A stretch of DNA of 64,000 nucleotides from Devosia sp. (lineage in GTDB: Bacteria > Pseudomonadota > Alphaproteobacteria > Rhizobiales > Devosiaceae): positions 18,470 through 82,469 of the forward strand of contig JAHCJW010000002.1 in assembly GCA_026126125.1 (NCBI GenBank). Direction: 5' to 3'. Numbering within the stretch: position 1 is the first letter of the stretch; each line of letters starts with the position of its first letter. Both the position numbers and the translations under genes were made by a program. Of this stretch, positions 17,987 through 27,801 are shown in pieces. Below the pieces are notes generated by a model. That model saw nothing but the letters and a program-made list of their open reading frames with translations. It was not told the DNA's origin and searched no databases.

Positions 17987-18882
17987 GTTCAACACCTTCC
18001 AAAGCCAAGGCTGTGCTCAGCCTCGGCCGTATCTATTGCGACATGGTGTTTCGCGGTCTCGATGAGATGCCGCAATTGGGCCGCGAGCTGTTCGCGCGCG
18101 ATTTCACCATGACGCCGGGCGGCGGCGCTCTTATCACTGCCGCGCATCTGTCGGCAGGCGGGCGGGCTTCGGCTTTGCTGGCTCGTTTCGGCACCGACGC
18201 CCTCTCCATGGCGCTGGCCGGCCAGATCGAGGCGCTGGGGCTGGACCTTCAGTTCCTCGATCGCCACGAAACCGCTGGCCCGCAAATGACCGTGGTGATG
18301 GTCAAGGACAATGATCGGGCCTTTCTGTCCCGGCGGGCTGGGCATGCGCGCCCGGCCAGCTTCGAGGACGCGCTGGCCTGGCCCGAGGCGGGGCACCTGC
18401 ATATTGCCGAATACGCGACCTTGCATGAAATGCGCGATGCGATCAGCGCGGCCAAGGCCAGGGGGCTCACCATCTCGCTCGACCCGAGTTGGGATGATGA
18501 GCTGATCCGCGATCCGCTTTTCTTCGAGCGAACCACCGGTGTCGATATTTTCCTGCCCAATCAGGAAGAGGCCCGGGCCTTGACCGGGCGCGAAGACCCA
18601 CGCGAAGGCTTGGCGATCCTGGCGCAGCATTTCCCCATAGTCGCCCTCAAATGTGGTGGCGATGGCGCCATGCTGGCCATGGATGGGAAGGTGATCTCTC
18701 TGCCCAGTCCACAGGTTCGTGTCATCGACACGACCGGTGCCGGCGACGCCTTCAATGCGGGCTTCCTTAATGCCTGGCTTGATGGCGCGGAGCCTGAGGC
18801 CTGTCTTGCAGCGGCCATTGGCGCCGGTTCCTGCTCCGTACAGGCATCGGGTGGCACCGGCTCGCTTGTCGGCCTTGCTTAG
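17983..18882 (+). CDS. PfkB-family carbohydrate kinase
   Basis: A 299-residue ribokinase-like kinase. The C-terminal signature DTTGAGDAFNAGFLNAWLDG contains the catalytic aspartate and anion hole; the N-terminal part has the GGGALITAAHLSAGG substrate-binding motif. Family members phosphorylate ribose, fructose, 2-keto-3-deoxygluconate, fructoselysine and similar sugars with ATP. It overlaps the ATPase gene by four bases and precedes the NagB-like gene, so its likely job is to phosphorylate the sugar released from the imported compound before deamination. Confidence 0.9.
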
Positions 18883-18917
18883 TCCTATCTCCATCGCCTA
18901 TGCCTGGAAGCATGATG

Positions 18918-19655
18918 ATGACCAAACCTGAATTCCGTGTGTTCCCCACGGCACAAGCGACCACCCATGCAGTTGCGGCTCACCTCGCCGCTGCCCTCAA
19001 GCAACACCCTGCCCTGCGCCTGGGCCTTGCCACCGGCAATACTTTCGTGCCGGTCTATGCCGCACTCGTCGATCTCTACCGGGCGGGGGGCTTTTCCTTT
19101 GCCCAGAGCATGAGTTTCAATCTCGACGAGTATATCGGCCTGCCCCCAGAGCATCCTGCCTCGTTCGGGGCCTATATGCGGCGGCATTTCTTCGACCATG
19201 TCGATATGCCCGCCGGCAAGGGACGGCTTCCCATTGTCGAGGGCGATATCGATCAGGCGTGCCAGGATTACGAGGCGGCCATCGCCGCTTCGGGAGGCAT
19301 CGACCTGCAAGTGCTCGGCATTGGCCGCAATGGCCATATCGGTTTCAATGAGCCGGGCTCGGCCTTCGACAGCCGAACCCGCCAGATCGACCTGGCCCCA
19401 TCCACCCTTGAAGCCAATCAGGGCGACTTCCCGCCCACGGAGAGCGTACCGCCATCGGCGGTCACCATGGGCATCGGCACCATTCTCGATGCCCGGGAAA
19501 TCGTGCTGGTCGCGAATGGGGCCTCCAAGGCGGAAGCGCTCCGCGCCGCATTCCTGGCACAGCCATCGACCGACTGCCCTGCCTCCGCCCTTCAGTCGCA
19601 TGGCAGGGTTCTGGTATTCTGTGACGAGGCCGCGGCCGAAAAACTGGATCGCTGA
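18918..19655 (+). CDS. nagB: glucosamine-6-phosphate deaminase family protein (NagB-like)
   Basis: About 245 residues. The NagB family motifs are LRLGLATGNTF (phosphate loop), SFNLDEYIGLPPEHPASF with the catalytic aspartate, and GIGRNGHIGFNEPGSAFDSRTR. NagB converts glucosamine 6-phosphate to fructose 6-phosphate and ammonia. Several ATGs compete (18900, 18912, 18915, 18918); GGAAG at 18906-18910 gives good spacing only to 18918. It is shorter than E. coli NagB (266). It follows the kinase by 35 bp, ends the rightward operon and links it to glycolysis. A related phosphosugar amine may be the real substrate. Confidence 0.88.
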   Translation: MTKPEFRVFPTAQATTHAVAAHLAAALKQHPALRLGLATGNTFVPVYAALVDLYRAGGFSFAQSMSFNLDEYIGLPPEHPASFGAYMRRHFFDHVDMPAGKGRLPIVEGDIDQACQDYEAAIAASGGIDLQVLGIGRNGHIGFNEPGSAFDSRTRQIDLAPSTLEANQGDFPPTESVPPSAVTMGIGTILDAREIVLVANGASKAEALRAAFLAQPSTDCPASALQSHGRVLVFCDEAAAEKLDR

Positions 19656-19804
19656 TCGGCGGCGAGACGACAAACCTCCATGCATTGCCGCCCGACAGTC
19701 GCAACATTTGCGGCCCGCCGGGCGGCGATCCACGCCCTAGCTAAAGCCCCATCCGCCGCCTGCTAGATTGACGCGCAAGATCGAGGATAACGAGACAGCG
19801 TCCA

Positions 19805-19846
19805 GCAAGCGTATCGGCGGCCGGCAAGCGTATCGGCGGCCGGCAA
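19805..19846. repeat. 19-bp tandem repeat (two full units plus partial)
   Basis: GCAAGCGTATCGGCGGCCG occurs at 19805-19823 and 19824-19842, and GCAA begins a third unit, ending three bases before the TA flank of the insertion element. The 193 bp between nagB and the element hold no gene. Confidence 0.7.
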
Positions 19847-19928
19847 ATTAAAGCATGTCGCGGGTTAACGGATTCGGGATTCCCGGCGGGGTGGATTGGT
19901 GCTTCACTGCGGTTGAAGGAGAACCGCG

Positions 19929-20336
19929 ATGGGCAAGCCGTATCCACTGGAGTTGCGTAGTCGTGTTGTTGCGTTTGTCGAGGAAGGCCATAGCAATCGG
20001 GAGGCATCGCGACACTTCCGTGTTTCGCCTCGATTTGTGAACAATCTGATCCATCTCAAGGCCGAAACGGGCTCGCTTGCGGCACGCCGGCAAGGTCACG
20101 GCATGGGCGGGGGCAAGCTTGCCGGGCATACCGCGTTTGTGCTCCAGCGCCTGGAGGAGAACGGCGATCTGACGCTGGATGAGTTGTGCATCGAACTTGG
20201 AGGGCGCGGCGTAAGCGTTCACCGCTCCAATGTCGGGCGTCTGCTGCACCGGCTTGGCCTCAGTCCCAAAAAAAGAGCTTACGGGCCAGCGAGCAGCGCC
20301 GCCCAGATATCCGGGACGCGCGCCACCATTGGATGA
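19929..20336 (+). CDS. IS630-family transposase, OrfA (DNA-binding part)
   Basis: 135 residues beginning MGKPYPLELRSRVVAFVEEG, with a helix-turn-helix (NREASRHFRVSPRFVNNLI) and a second DNA-binding segment (LDELCIELGGRGVSVHRSNVGRLLHRL). GAAGGAG precedes the ATG. The frame meets a run of seven A at 20268-20274 in the LSPKK region, where the downstream catalytic frame (-1) takes over. Past this point OrfA continues out of phase with the transposase and ends at 20336. Confidence 0.85.
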   Translation: MGKPYPLELRSRVVAFVEEGHSNREASRHFRVSPRFVNNLIHLKAETGSLAARRQGHGMGGGKLAGHTAFVLQRLEENGDLTLDELCIELGGRGVSVHRSNVGRLLHRLGLSPKKRAYGPASSAAQISGTRATIG

Positions 20337-20884
20337 CGGCCCGCAAGCCCTTCTTCGCCAAAGCATTGGCACGTCTGGTCTTTATCGATGAAACCTCGAC
20401 CAATACCAGACTGACCAAGCAAAGCGGCTGGTCGCCCAGGGGCGAGCGCTACCGCAGCCATGCCCCATTCGGCGGCTGGAAGACGCAGACCTTCATCGCC
20501 GGTCTGCGCTGCTACGGTATGGTCGCGCCGTGGATCATCGATGCACCGATGAACAGGGCCCGCTTCGAGGTCTATATCGAGACCCAACTTGCACCCACTC
20601 TCTCGCCTGGCGACATCGTCATCCTCGACAATGTCGCCTTCCACAAGAGCGAACGCGCCGCCGAACTGGTGCGCCAGCGCGGCGCCTGGCTTCTGCCGCT
20701 GCCGGCTTACTCGCCCGATCTCAATCCCATCGAGATGGCCTTCTCAAAACTCAAGACAGTGCTGCGAAAGCGCGCCGCAAGATCCTTCGACGCCATCTGC
20801 AATGCCCTCAAGGACATCTGTGACCTCTTTGAACCACAGCAGTGCAGGAATTACTTCAAAGCTGCTGGATATGAGGCCGATTAA
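20273..20884 (+). CDS. IS630-family transposase, OrfB (DDE catalytic part, reached by -1 frameshift)
   Basis: This frame reads KSLRASEQRRPDIRDARHHW and carries the DDE triad: FIDETSTN, VILDNVAFHKS and the acidic residue in PDLNPIEMAFSKLK. It has no good start of its own near the A7 run, so the normal product is probably an OrfAB fusion of about 318 residues made by -1 slippage at 20268-20274. The catalytic residues are intact, so the element may still be active. Confidence 0.83.
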   Translation, partial: KSLRASEQRRPDIRDARHHWMTARKPFFAKALARLVFIDETSTNTRLTKQSGWSPRGERYRSHAPFGGWKTQTFIAGLRCYGMVAPWIIDAPMNRARFEVYIETQLAPTLSPGDIVILDNVAFHKSERAAELVRQRGAWLLPLPAYSPDLNPIEMAFSKLKTVLRKRAARSFDAICNALKDICDLFEPQQCRNYFKAAGYEAD

Positions 20885-20938
20885 ACGCGACACGCTTTAA
20901 GCGAAATCGCGCTCAGAACGCCTGGGCGCCGACCGGCT

Positions 20939-22348
20939 CTAACTATAGCTACGCCCGGCGCGGCGCTTGTCGAGGTCGCGCGCTGCGGCGTGTCGCAGCT
21001 CGGGGTCGACAACAGCCTTCATGCCTGTGCCAGCCATGACAGCAGCGGCCCGGACCATGGCGCGGTGGGCTGCACCAGATTGGCCCTGCGCGACCGCCTG
21101 CCAGCTGTGGCTTGGTGTTCCAGCCGCCCAGGTCGCCGTAGAGCACTCGACCACCGGAACAACCCAGCTCACGTCGCCGACATCGGTCGAGCCGGTGCCT
21201 TGCGACATTCGCCCATCATAGGCGCGCAGCCCCGCATGAAGGGGTGTCAGCCCTCGCCCATCGCTCAAAAACAGGTCATCAAACCCGGCGTCGCGCCGGT
21301 CGCTTGCGGCAGTATTCAAGGTCGAACGGATTTCGTGGGCAAACGCACGCTCCGCTTCCGTAAAGTCCAGCGGACCCAAATCGAGCATAACATCATGCAT
21401 GGCCGCGCAAAGTGGCGCATTCGGTATCACATTAGCCGCACCGCCCTGGTCGGTGATGTCCACCTCCGTGCCGGTCATCAGCGCCGCTCCCCGCGCGATG
21501 TCATCAACGCGGTGGACAAGATCGTCGCGCTCATCGAGTTCGGGAGCGCGGATCATGTAGAGCACTTCGGCCCTTGACTGCACGACGCCCGGCGCAATGC
21601 CGCCGGCATCGGTGATGGCGTAATGCAGCCGGGCGTCTTGCGGCATGTGCTCACGCAGGAAATTGGCCCCGACATTCATAAGCTCCACGGCATCAAGCGC
21701 GCTTCGGCCAAGATGGGGCGCCATGGCAGCATGCGCGGCCTTGCCCCGGAACCGATAGGTGCGATTGGAAATCGCCAGCGTCGAACGGGCACGCACGCCA
21801 TTGAACGTGCCGGGATGCCAACCGAGGGCGATATCGACGCCATCAAAGGCCCCTGCCCGCACCATAATGGCCTTGCCCCAGCCTCCTTCCTCCGCAGGAC
21901 AGCCATAATACCGCAGCCGCGCGCTTATGTTGCGCGCCGCCAGAACTTTTGACAACGCCACCGCGGCCAGCATCGAGCCGCTGCCCAACAGGTTATGGCC
22001 GCAGCCATGGCCGTTGCCGCCGGGTTCGAGAGGACGCTCCTCAGCGACATTGGCCGTTTGGCTGAGACCGGGGAGCGCGTCGAACTCGCCAAGGAACGCA
22101 ATGAGGGGCGCCTCAGCTTCAGCGCTGCCCGGAAAAGCCCAATCGGCGATAAAGGCGGTGTCCAGTCCGGCGATACCCCGCGTTACCCTGAAACCGAACT
22201 GCTCCATGATCCGGATTTGCGCCGCCACCGAGCGATGCTCGGCGAAACACAATTCCGGCGTGGCCCAGATTTCGTCGGCCAGCGCCGTAAAGTGCGGCGA
22301 CAGGCGTTCGATTGTTTCGCTCAGCAGATCGGCAAGGGCCTCGTCCAT
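20939..22348 (-). CDS. M20 family amidohydrolase (M20D, AbgB-like)
   Basis: A 469-residue metal-dependent amidase of the M20D group, like the p-aminobenzoyl-glutamate hydrolase subunit B. The metal motif GHGCGHNLLGSG, the acidic CPAEEGGWGK segment, the HPGTFNG motif and the dimerisation domain with KAAHAAMAPHLGRSALDAVELM are all present, and a metal histidine lies near the end (TPSHSWQA). Such enzymes hydrolyse N-acyl amino acids or amino-acid amides in the cytoplasm. It is the last gene of the long GntR-led operon, three bases after the CocE-like gene, so it probably breaks down a compound imported by the oligopeptide-type transporter. Confidence 0.88.
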   Translation of the reverse strand: MDEALADLLSETIERLSPHFTALADEIWATPELCFAEHRSVAAQIRIMEQFGFRVTRGIAGLDTAFIADWAFPGSAEAEAPLIAFLGEFDALPGLSQTANVAEERPLEPGGNGHGCGHNLLGSGSMLAAVALSKVLAARNISARLRYYGCPAEEGGWGKAIMVRAGAFDGVDIALGWHPGTFNGVRARSTLAISNRTYRFRGKAAHAAMAPHLGRSALDAVELMNVGANFLREHMPQDARLHYAITDAGGIAPGVVQSRAEVLYMIRAPELDERDDLVHRVDDIARGAALMTGTEVDITDQGGAANVIPNAPLCAAMHDVMLDLGPLDFTEAERAFAHEIRSTLNTAASDRRDAGFDDLFLSDGRGLTPLHAGLRAYDGRMSQGTGSTDVGDVSWVVPVVECSTATWAAGTPSHSWQAVAQGQSGAAHRAMVRAAAVMAGTGMKAVVDPELRHAAARDLDKRRAGRSYS

Positions 22349-22351
22349 AAG

Positions 22352-24265
22352 CTAGTTCTCTTTCATCACCGGCAGGATCAGCCGCGAGGCATGCACCGGG
22401 TCGTGGTGGATGGCGTTGACGGCCACTCGTGTGTGCGTATGGCGACCGATGGGCTCTCCCGTATTGGGATTGACGTCGAAACGCGGGAATGACGCCGACG
22501 AGACCAACAGGCGCAACCTGTGTCCGGCCTGGAAGCGGTTGGCGATCGGGTACAGTTCGAACCGCACTTTCACAACTTCCCCGGGCGCCATCATCAAGGG
22601 CTTGTCGAAAGCCTCGCGATAACGCAGGCGGAAGATGCTTTCCGTCAGATTCATCCGATAGCCGTCCGGCCAGCTTTCGCTTTCAGGATAGACATCCTGC
22701 AGCTGCACGAAAACGTCGGTATCGGGCGCATCGGAAGAGAAGTAGATTTCCACTTCAGGCGCGCCGACAATATCGAGATCCTCCGCCAGGACTTCCGAGG
22801 TGAAGGTCAATACATCGGGGCGCTCGGCAAGGTCGCCAAAAGGCGCTTCCGCACCATACACACCGGCATGGGTGACTTGGTCCCCGGCGCCCTGCAGGAC
22901 AATGCTCTCCCGCAAGGTAATGGGATCGCCCGTGCGCATCATCCGCGGAAAGGGCGGCAGGTTCTGTGTCATCGAGGAGACGTTTGACGCCACCGTCGGC
23001 ATCGGCTTTTTGGGGTCGAACACGTAACTTGTCGGTGCGTGATCCGCCGGCTGCTGTGGGGAAAGCCCCCCACCCCGATGGAAATGCCAGTCCTCGTTCA
23101 CCACCCCTTGAGGAGGCCATTGATCGGCAGTCTTCCAGCTGCCGCCATGCACGAGACGGCCGGCCGGATTGCGGGCGCCATCACCGCCCATATGGAAATA
23201 GCGGATATTGGGCTGATCGTTCCAGGCCTTGTCGTCGCCTCGCAGGAAGCGATCAAAGAAGGCCAACATGATTTCGCGCCGGTCCTTATGGATATTGCCC
23301 TTGATCGGCGCGCCCTTGCCCATATCGACATCGCCGGCCACCGGATTATCGAAATTGGGGCCGCCATGCACACCTCCACCCATCAGCAGATATTGGTGCG
23401 ACAGCCGGTCGGCCAGATCGGTGTAGTTCTTGATCGAAGCGCGTGGATATGTGTCGTACCAGGCGCCTGCATACATGGTTGGAATGTCGGCCGTCTGGTC
23501 CCGATAGGCTTCCGGGTTCAGCGTTGGGTTCATCCAGAATTCGCTGAAATCGCCATTGCGATAAAAATCCAGCGCGCGCTTCTCCCATTTTGGCAGTGGC
23601 GCAAGCGGGCTGTTGCCTTCGCTCCAGGGCAGGCGCTGGAACCAGTCGAACATGTTTTCGGCGTTGCGCACCAATTGCGCCTGCAGCGCCGGGTTCGCAT
23701 GGGCCTCCTGAGAATGAATGGCATTGGTGACAAGCCAAGCCAGCCAGCGCAGTTCCAATGTGCCGTGATGGCGCAGCGAATGGAGGAAGCCGTTCGAGCC
23801 GGACTGGTTAACCCACATGGCCTTGAGGTGCGGCGGGCGCTGGATAGCGGTTGCGGTCTGGTTCCAGGCGCGCAGGGACGAGCCTTGCGTGCCGATCATG
23901 CCGTTGCAATAGGACTGAGCGGCAAGCCACTCGATCACGTCATAGCCATCTTCTCCTTCCTTGGCATCGAGAAGGACGAAGTCGCCTTCCGAGCCAAACC
24001 GGCCTCGGCAATCCTGCACCACGTAGAGATAACCGCGACTGGCGAAATACTCGCCATTGCCCGCCTGCCCCGAGGGGCCTTTGCCGGAGCGCGTATCGTA
24101 AGGAGAGCGGGTGATGATCGCCGGGAATGGCCCGGGCAAAACCTCTCCATTCCGTGCCGGGCGATAGATATCGAGCGACAGCTTAACGCCGTCGCGAGCC
24201 ATGCATTTGACCGATCGCGCGATCACGACATCGTAGGGCGCGGCGGAGGTGCTCGTGTCAGTCAT
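22352..24265 (-). CDS. CocE/NonD family hydrolase (X-Pro dipeptidyl-peptidase S15-like)
   Basis: A 637-residue serine hydrolase. The N-terminal alpha/beta-hydrolase domain reads MARDGVKLSLDIYRP..PFPAIITRSPY and VVQDCRGRFGSEGDF; the nucleophile serine is in IGTQGSSLRAW. A cap and a C-terminal jelly-roll (VEIYFSSDAPDTDVFVQLQDVYPE) complete the family architecture of cocaine esterase and glutaryl-acylases. These enzymes cleave ester or amide bonds of acyl compounds. No signal peptide is seen, so the action is cytoplasmic. It sits between the acyl-CoA ligase and the M20 amidohydrolase. Confidence 0.88.
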   Translation of the reverse strand: MTDTSTSAAPYDVVIARSVKCMARDGVKLSLDIYRPARNGEVLPGPFPAIITRSPYDTRSGKGPSGQAGNGEYFASRGYLYVVQDCRGRFGSEGDFVLLDAKEGEDGYDVIEWLAAQSYCNGMIGTQGSSLRAWNQTATAIQRPPHLKAMWVNQSGSNGFLHSLRHHGTLELRWLAWLVTNAIHSQEAHANPALQAQLVRNAENMFDWFQRLPWSEGNSPLAPLPKWEKRALDFYRNGDFSEFWMNPTLNPEAYRDQTADIPTMYAGAWYDTYPRASIKNYTDLADRLSHQYLLMGGGVHGGPNFDNPVAGDVDMGKGAPIKGNIHKDRREIMLAFFDRFLRGDDKAWNDQPNIRYFHMGGDGARNPAGRLVHGGSWKTADQWPPQGVVNEDWHFHRGGGLSPQQPADHAPTSYVFDPKKPMPTVASNVSSMTQNLPPFPRMMRTGDPITLRESIVLQGAGDQVTHAGVYGAEAPFGDLAERPDVLTFTSEVLAEDLDIVGAPEVEIYFSSDAPDTDVFVQLQDVYPESESWPDGYRMNLTESIFRLRYREAFDKPLMMAPGEVVKVRFELYPIANRFQAGHRLRLLVSSASFPRFDVNPNTGEPIGRHTHTRVAVNAIHHDPVHASRLILPVMKEN

Positions 24266-24274
24266 GATCTGTCC

Positions 24275-25942
24275 TCAGGCTGGATTGTTGATGGAGGGCG
24301 CGTGGCCGGCAAATTCACGCAAACGCAGGTCACGCCGCTGGATCTTGCCGACGGCGTTCTTGGGCAATTCATCGATGAATTCGATGCGGCGCGGATATTT
24401 GTAGGGCGCTGTCATGCCCTTGACGAAGTTCTGCAATTCCTTGGCAAGCTCAGGACTGCCCTCGAAGCCGTCATGCAGCACGATGAAGGCTTTCACCACC
24501 TCACCACGCTCTTCGTCAGGGCTGGGCACAGCGGCCGCCTCGCGCACCATCGGATGCTCGATCAGCGCGTTTTCGACCTCCTGTGGACCGATCCGGTAGC
24601 CGGCCGAATTGATGACGTCGTCCGCCCGGCCCTCGTAATAGATGTAGCCGTCCGCATCTGCGCGGGCATTGTCCCCGGTCATGAAGTATTCGACGCCAGC
24701 GATCACCTTGCGGGTCGATGCCGTACGCGCGTCATCCTGCCAATAGCCCAGCATGATATTGGGGCTGGGTAGTCGCAGGGCCAATTGACCGGTTTGACCG
24801 GGCTCGGCAACGTGATCGTCCGCCGTGATGATATCGAGATCGACCCCGGGCAAGGCGCGCCCCATGGCACCCGGGCGCACCTCGGTGCCGCGATAATTGG
24901 CTACCAGCATCAGCGTTTCGGTCAGACCGTAGGCTTCAAGCACCGGTCGAGCGGTCATCGCGCTCCACGCCGCAAGCACGGGAGGATTAAGCGATTCCCC
25001 GGCCGACACGGTGATGCGAAGCCTGGAAATATCCTTGTCGGTCAGATCTAGGGCCACCAATCGACGCAATTCTGTCGCGGCCGCGCAATAGACGGTGACG
25101 CCATGGCGGGCGATGAGCTCGACGCGATAGTCGGCATCGAAGGGACCATCGTAAAAGAGCACCGTGGCCCCCCGGCCCCAGGGGCCGAACAGGATCGACG
25201 TGCCAGCCTTGGACCAGCCGGTATCGGCCGTGCAAAACATGACATCGTCTTGGTCAAGATCGAGCCAGTATTCGGCCGAACCCGACCAGGCATGGAGAGC
25301 GCGCGAAGCGTGCGTGACACCCTTGGGCAGACCGGTAGAGCCGGAGGTATAGAAGATCAATGCCGGATCTTCGGCCTGCACAATGGCCGGCTGGAAACCG
25401 CCTTCGTCTTCCGCCAACAAATCCGCGAATGACAACCACCCAGCCGGGGCGGCGGCAGTGGCATGGCTGCCTGCCGGCTCAGCGGGGTCGACGGCAATCT
25501 GCAGCGCGTCGTCCGGCGCATCCCCAAATTTGGCCACCTCCAGATTGGTGGTGATGATCGTCTTCGCTCCAGAATTGGCGAGACGATAGGCGATGTCCTT
25601 GGGCGTCAGCATGGTGACGCAGGGAATAGCGATCGCACCAAGCTTGAGGATGGCCACCATGGCAATCTGCCAGGCCGGGATGCGCGGCAGCATGACCATG
25701 ACCCGATCACCGGCCCCCACCCCCCTGCGTTGCAAGGCAGCTGCCAGACGATCCGTCAGCCTGGCAATATCGGCAAAACTATAGCTATGCGCTGCCCCGG
25801 CGGCATTGCACCAGATCAGCGCCGGCGATGCGTTGTTGCGCTCGGCATTGGCGGCCCAGGCATCAACGACATCCGTGCCGAAATTGAAGGTCCGGGGTGT
25901 TTGTGCCCGGTATTCGGCCCGCAGGCGCTCATATCTGTCCAT
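24275..25942 (-). CDS. AMP-dependent acyl-CoA synthetase (medium-chain/aryl type)
   Basis: A 555-residue ANL-superfamily ligase. The P-loop is FYTSGSTGLPKGVTH, the A5 motif EAYGLTETLM, the hinge region MTGDNARADADGYIYYEGRADDVINSAGYRIGP, and the C-terminal lysine motif NAVGKIQRRDLR. It activates a carboxylic acid to acyl-AMP and then acyl-CoA. The ATG at 25942 (MDRYERLRAEYR) is preferred because the upstream 28 codons overlap the hydrolase gene and are not family-like. In this operon it would capture the acyl part released by the hydrolases. Confidence 0.9.
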   Translation of the reverse strand: MDRYERLRAEYRAQTPRTFNFGTDVVDAWAANAERNNASPALIWCNAAGAAHSYSFADIARLTDRLAAALQRRGVGAGDRVMVMLPRIPAWQIAMVAILKLGAIAIPCVTMLTPKDIAYRLANSGAKTIITTNLEVAKFGDAPDDALQIAVDPAEPAGSHATAAAPAGWLSFADLLAEDEGGFQPAIVQAEDPALIFYTSGSTGLPKGVTHASRALHAWSGSAEYWLDLDQDDVMFCTADTGWSKAGTSILFGPWGRGATVLFYDGPFDADYRVELIARHGVTVYCAAATELRRLVALDLTDKDISRLRITVSAGESLNPPVLAAWSAMTARPVLEAYGLTETLMLVANYRGTEVRPGAMGRALPGVDLDIITADDHVAEPGQTGQLALRLPSPNIMLGYWQDDARTASTRKVIAGVEYFMTGDNARADADGYIYYEGRADDVINSAGYRIGPQEVENALIEHPMVREAAAVPSPDEERGEVVKAFIVLHDGFEGSPELAKELQNFVKGMTAPYKYPRRIEFIDELPKNAVGKIQRRDLRLREFAGHAPSINNPA

Positions 25943-25961
25943 GGTCAGGAATCCACAGTCC

Positions 25962-26810
25962 TTATGCGTTCTGGAGATCCTTGAGGAAGGCGCGCGTCCG
26001 CTGAGCAAGATAGTCCGGCTGGTCACCCCAGATGGTGTGATTGCTGTTCTGGACCATTTCCCGCGTAGCGTTGGGGAACTTGGCCGTCAGCTCCTCAGCC
26101 TGGTTTGCGCTCAGCACATTGGAGCGGTCGGCATTGAGCACCAGAACCGGCACCTTGATTGCTGCGATGTCAGCGGATTGATCGGTCGACAGGTTGAGGA
26201 AGACCTTGGTGATGGCGGGCAGATCGTAAGCCCAGCTCCAGCTGCCATCGGCCTCTTCACGGAAGTCACCCTGATTGGCAAGGCTGTGCAATTCATCGCT
26301 CAGGCCCGAACGCTGCGGGAGCGCGCGCGCGAAGGCTTCAGCTTCCGCCAATGTGGGGTAGTTGCGGCGACGCGTATGATGCGAACGCAGATATTTGACG
26401 ATCTCGCCATCAGAAACAAAGAAGCTCGGATCGGAAAGGACAAGGCCGGCGATCCGGTCGGGATTGGCGGCGGCGAAAGACACGGCAACCTGATTGCCGA
26501 CCGAGCTGCCAACCAAGGTGATGCCCTTGAGGTCGAGCTTGGCGGCCAGCTTGCCGATGTCCTCGGCCAGCTCCTTGATGGCATAGGTGCTATTGGGACG
26601 GTCGGACGCGCCATGACCGCGCATGTCCACGGCGATGACGCGATAGCTGTCACGCAGGCTGGCGGCGAGATGACCCCAGGCATGGGCCGTCATCGAAGTG
26701 CCATGCAGACACACCAGCGCCGGACCAGTGCCACCATTGTCGAGATAGCGGATCTTGACGCCATCGAGATCGGCGATGTGGGAGGTCCAGTTGGGATCGA
26801 TCTTGGTCAT
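25962..26810 (-). CDS. alpha/beta hydrolase
   Basis: A 282-residue alpha/beta-hydrolase-fold enzyme. The oxyanion region is LVCLHGTSMTAHAW, the nucleophile elbow GSSVGNQ, the acid aspartate probably in VLVLNADRSNVL, and the histidine in NSNHTIWGDQPDY. AAGGAG stands before the ATG at 26810, which decides the start over an ATG 21 codons upstream. It lies between the transporter ATPase and the acyl-CoA ligase and likely hydrolyses an ester or lactone bond of the imported compound. Confidence 0.88.
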   Translation of the reverse strand: MTKIDPNWTSHIADLDGVKIRYLDNGGTGPALVCLHGTSMTAHAWGHLAASLRDSYRVIAVDMRGHGASDRPNSTYAIKELAEDIGKLAAKLDLKGITLVGSSVGNQVAVSFAAANPDRIAGLVLSDPSFFVSDGEIVKYLRSHHTRRRNYPTLAEAEAFARALPQRSGLSDELHSLANQGDFREEADGSWSWAYDLPAITKVFLNLSTDQSADIAAIKVPVLVLNADRSNVLSANQAEELTAKFPNATREMVQNSNHTIWGDQPDYLAQRTRAFLKDLQNA

Positions 26811-26829
26811 TATATGTCTCCTTGAGAAA

Positions 26830-27793
<964 letters not shown>

Positions 27794-27801
<8 letters not shown>

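Larger units (their letters stand above)
19851..20897 (+). mobile_element. IS630-family insertion sequence (1047 bp, complete)
   Basis: The left end AAGCATGTCGCGGGTTAACGG and the reverse-complemented right end AAGCGTGTCGCGTTTAATCGG are imperfect inverted repeats, and the element is flanked by TA at 19849-19850 and 20898-20899, the target duplication of the IS630/Tc1-mariner group. Inside are two overlapping frames encoding an N-terminal helix-turn-helix part and a DDE catalytic part. It lies between the convergent nagB-like and M20 genes and breaks neither. Confidence 0.88.

Noticed and set aside
23039-24772. A 577-codon plus-strand frame across the CocE and ligase genes
   Set aside because: It crosses the boundary of two well-supported genes on the other strand and has no recognisable domain.
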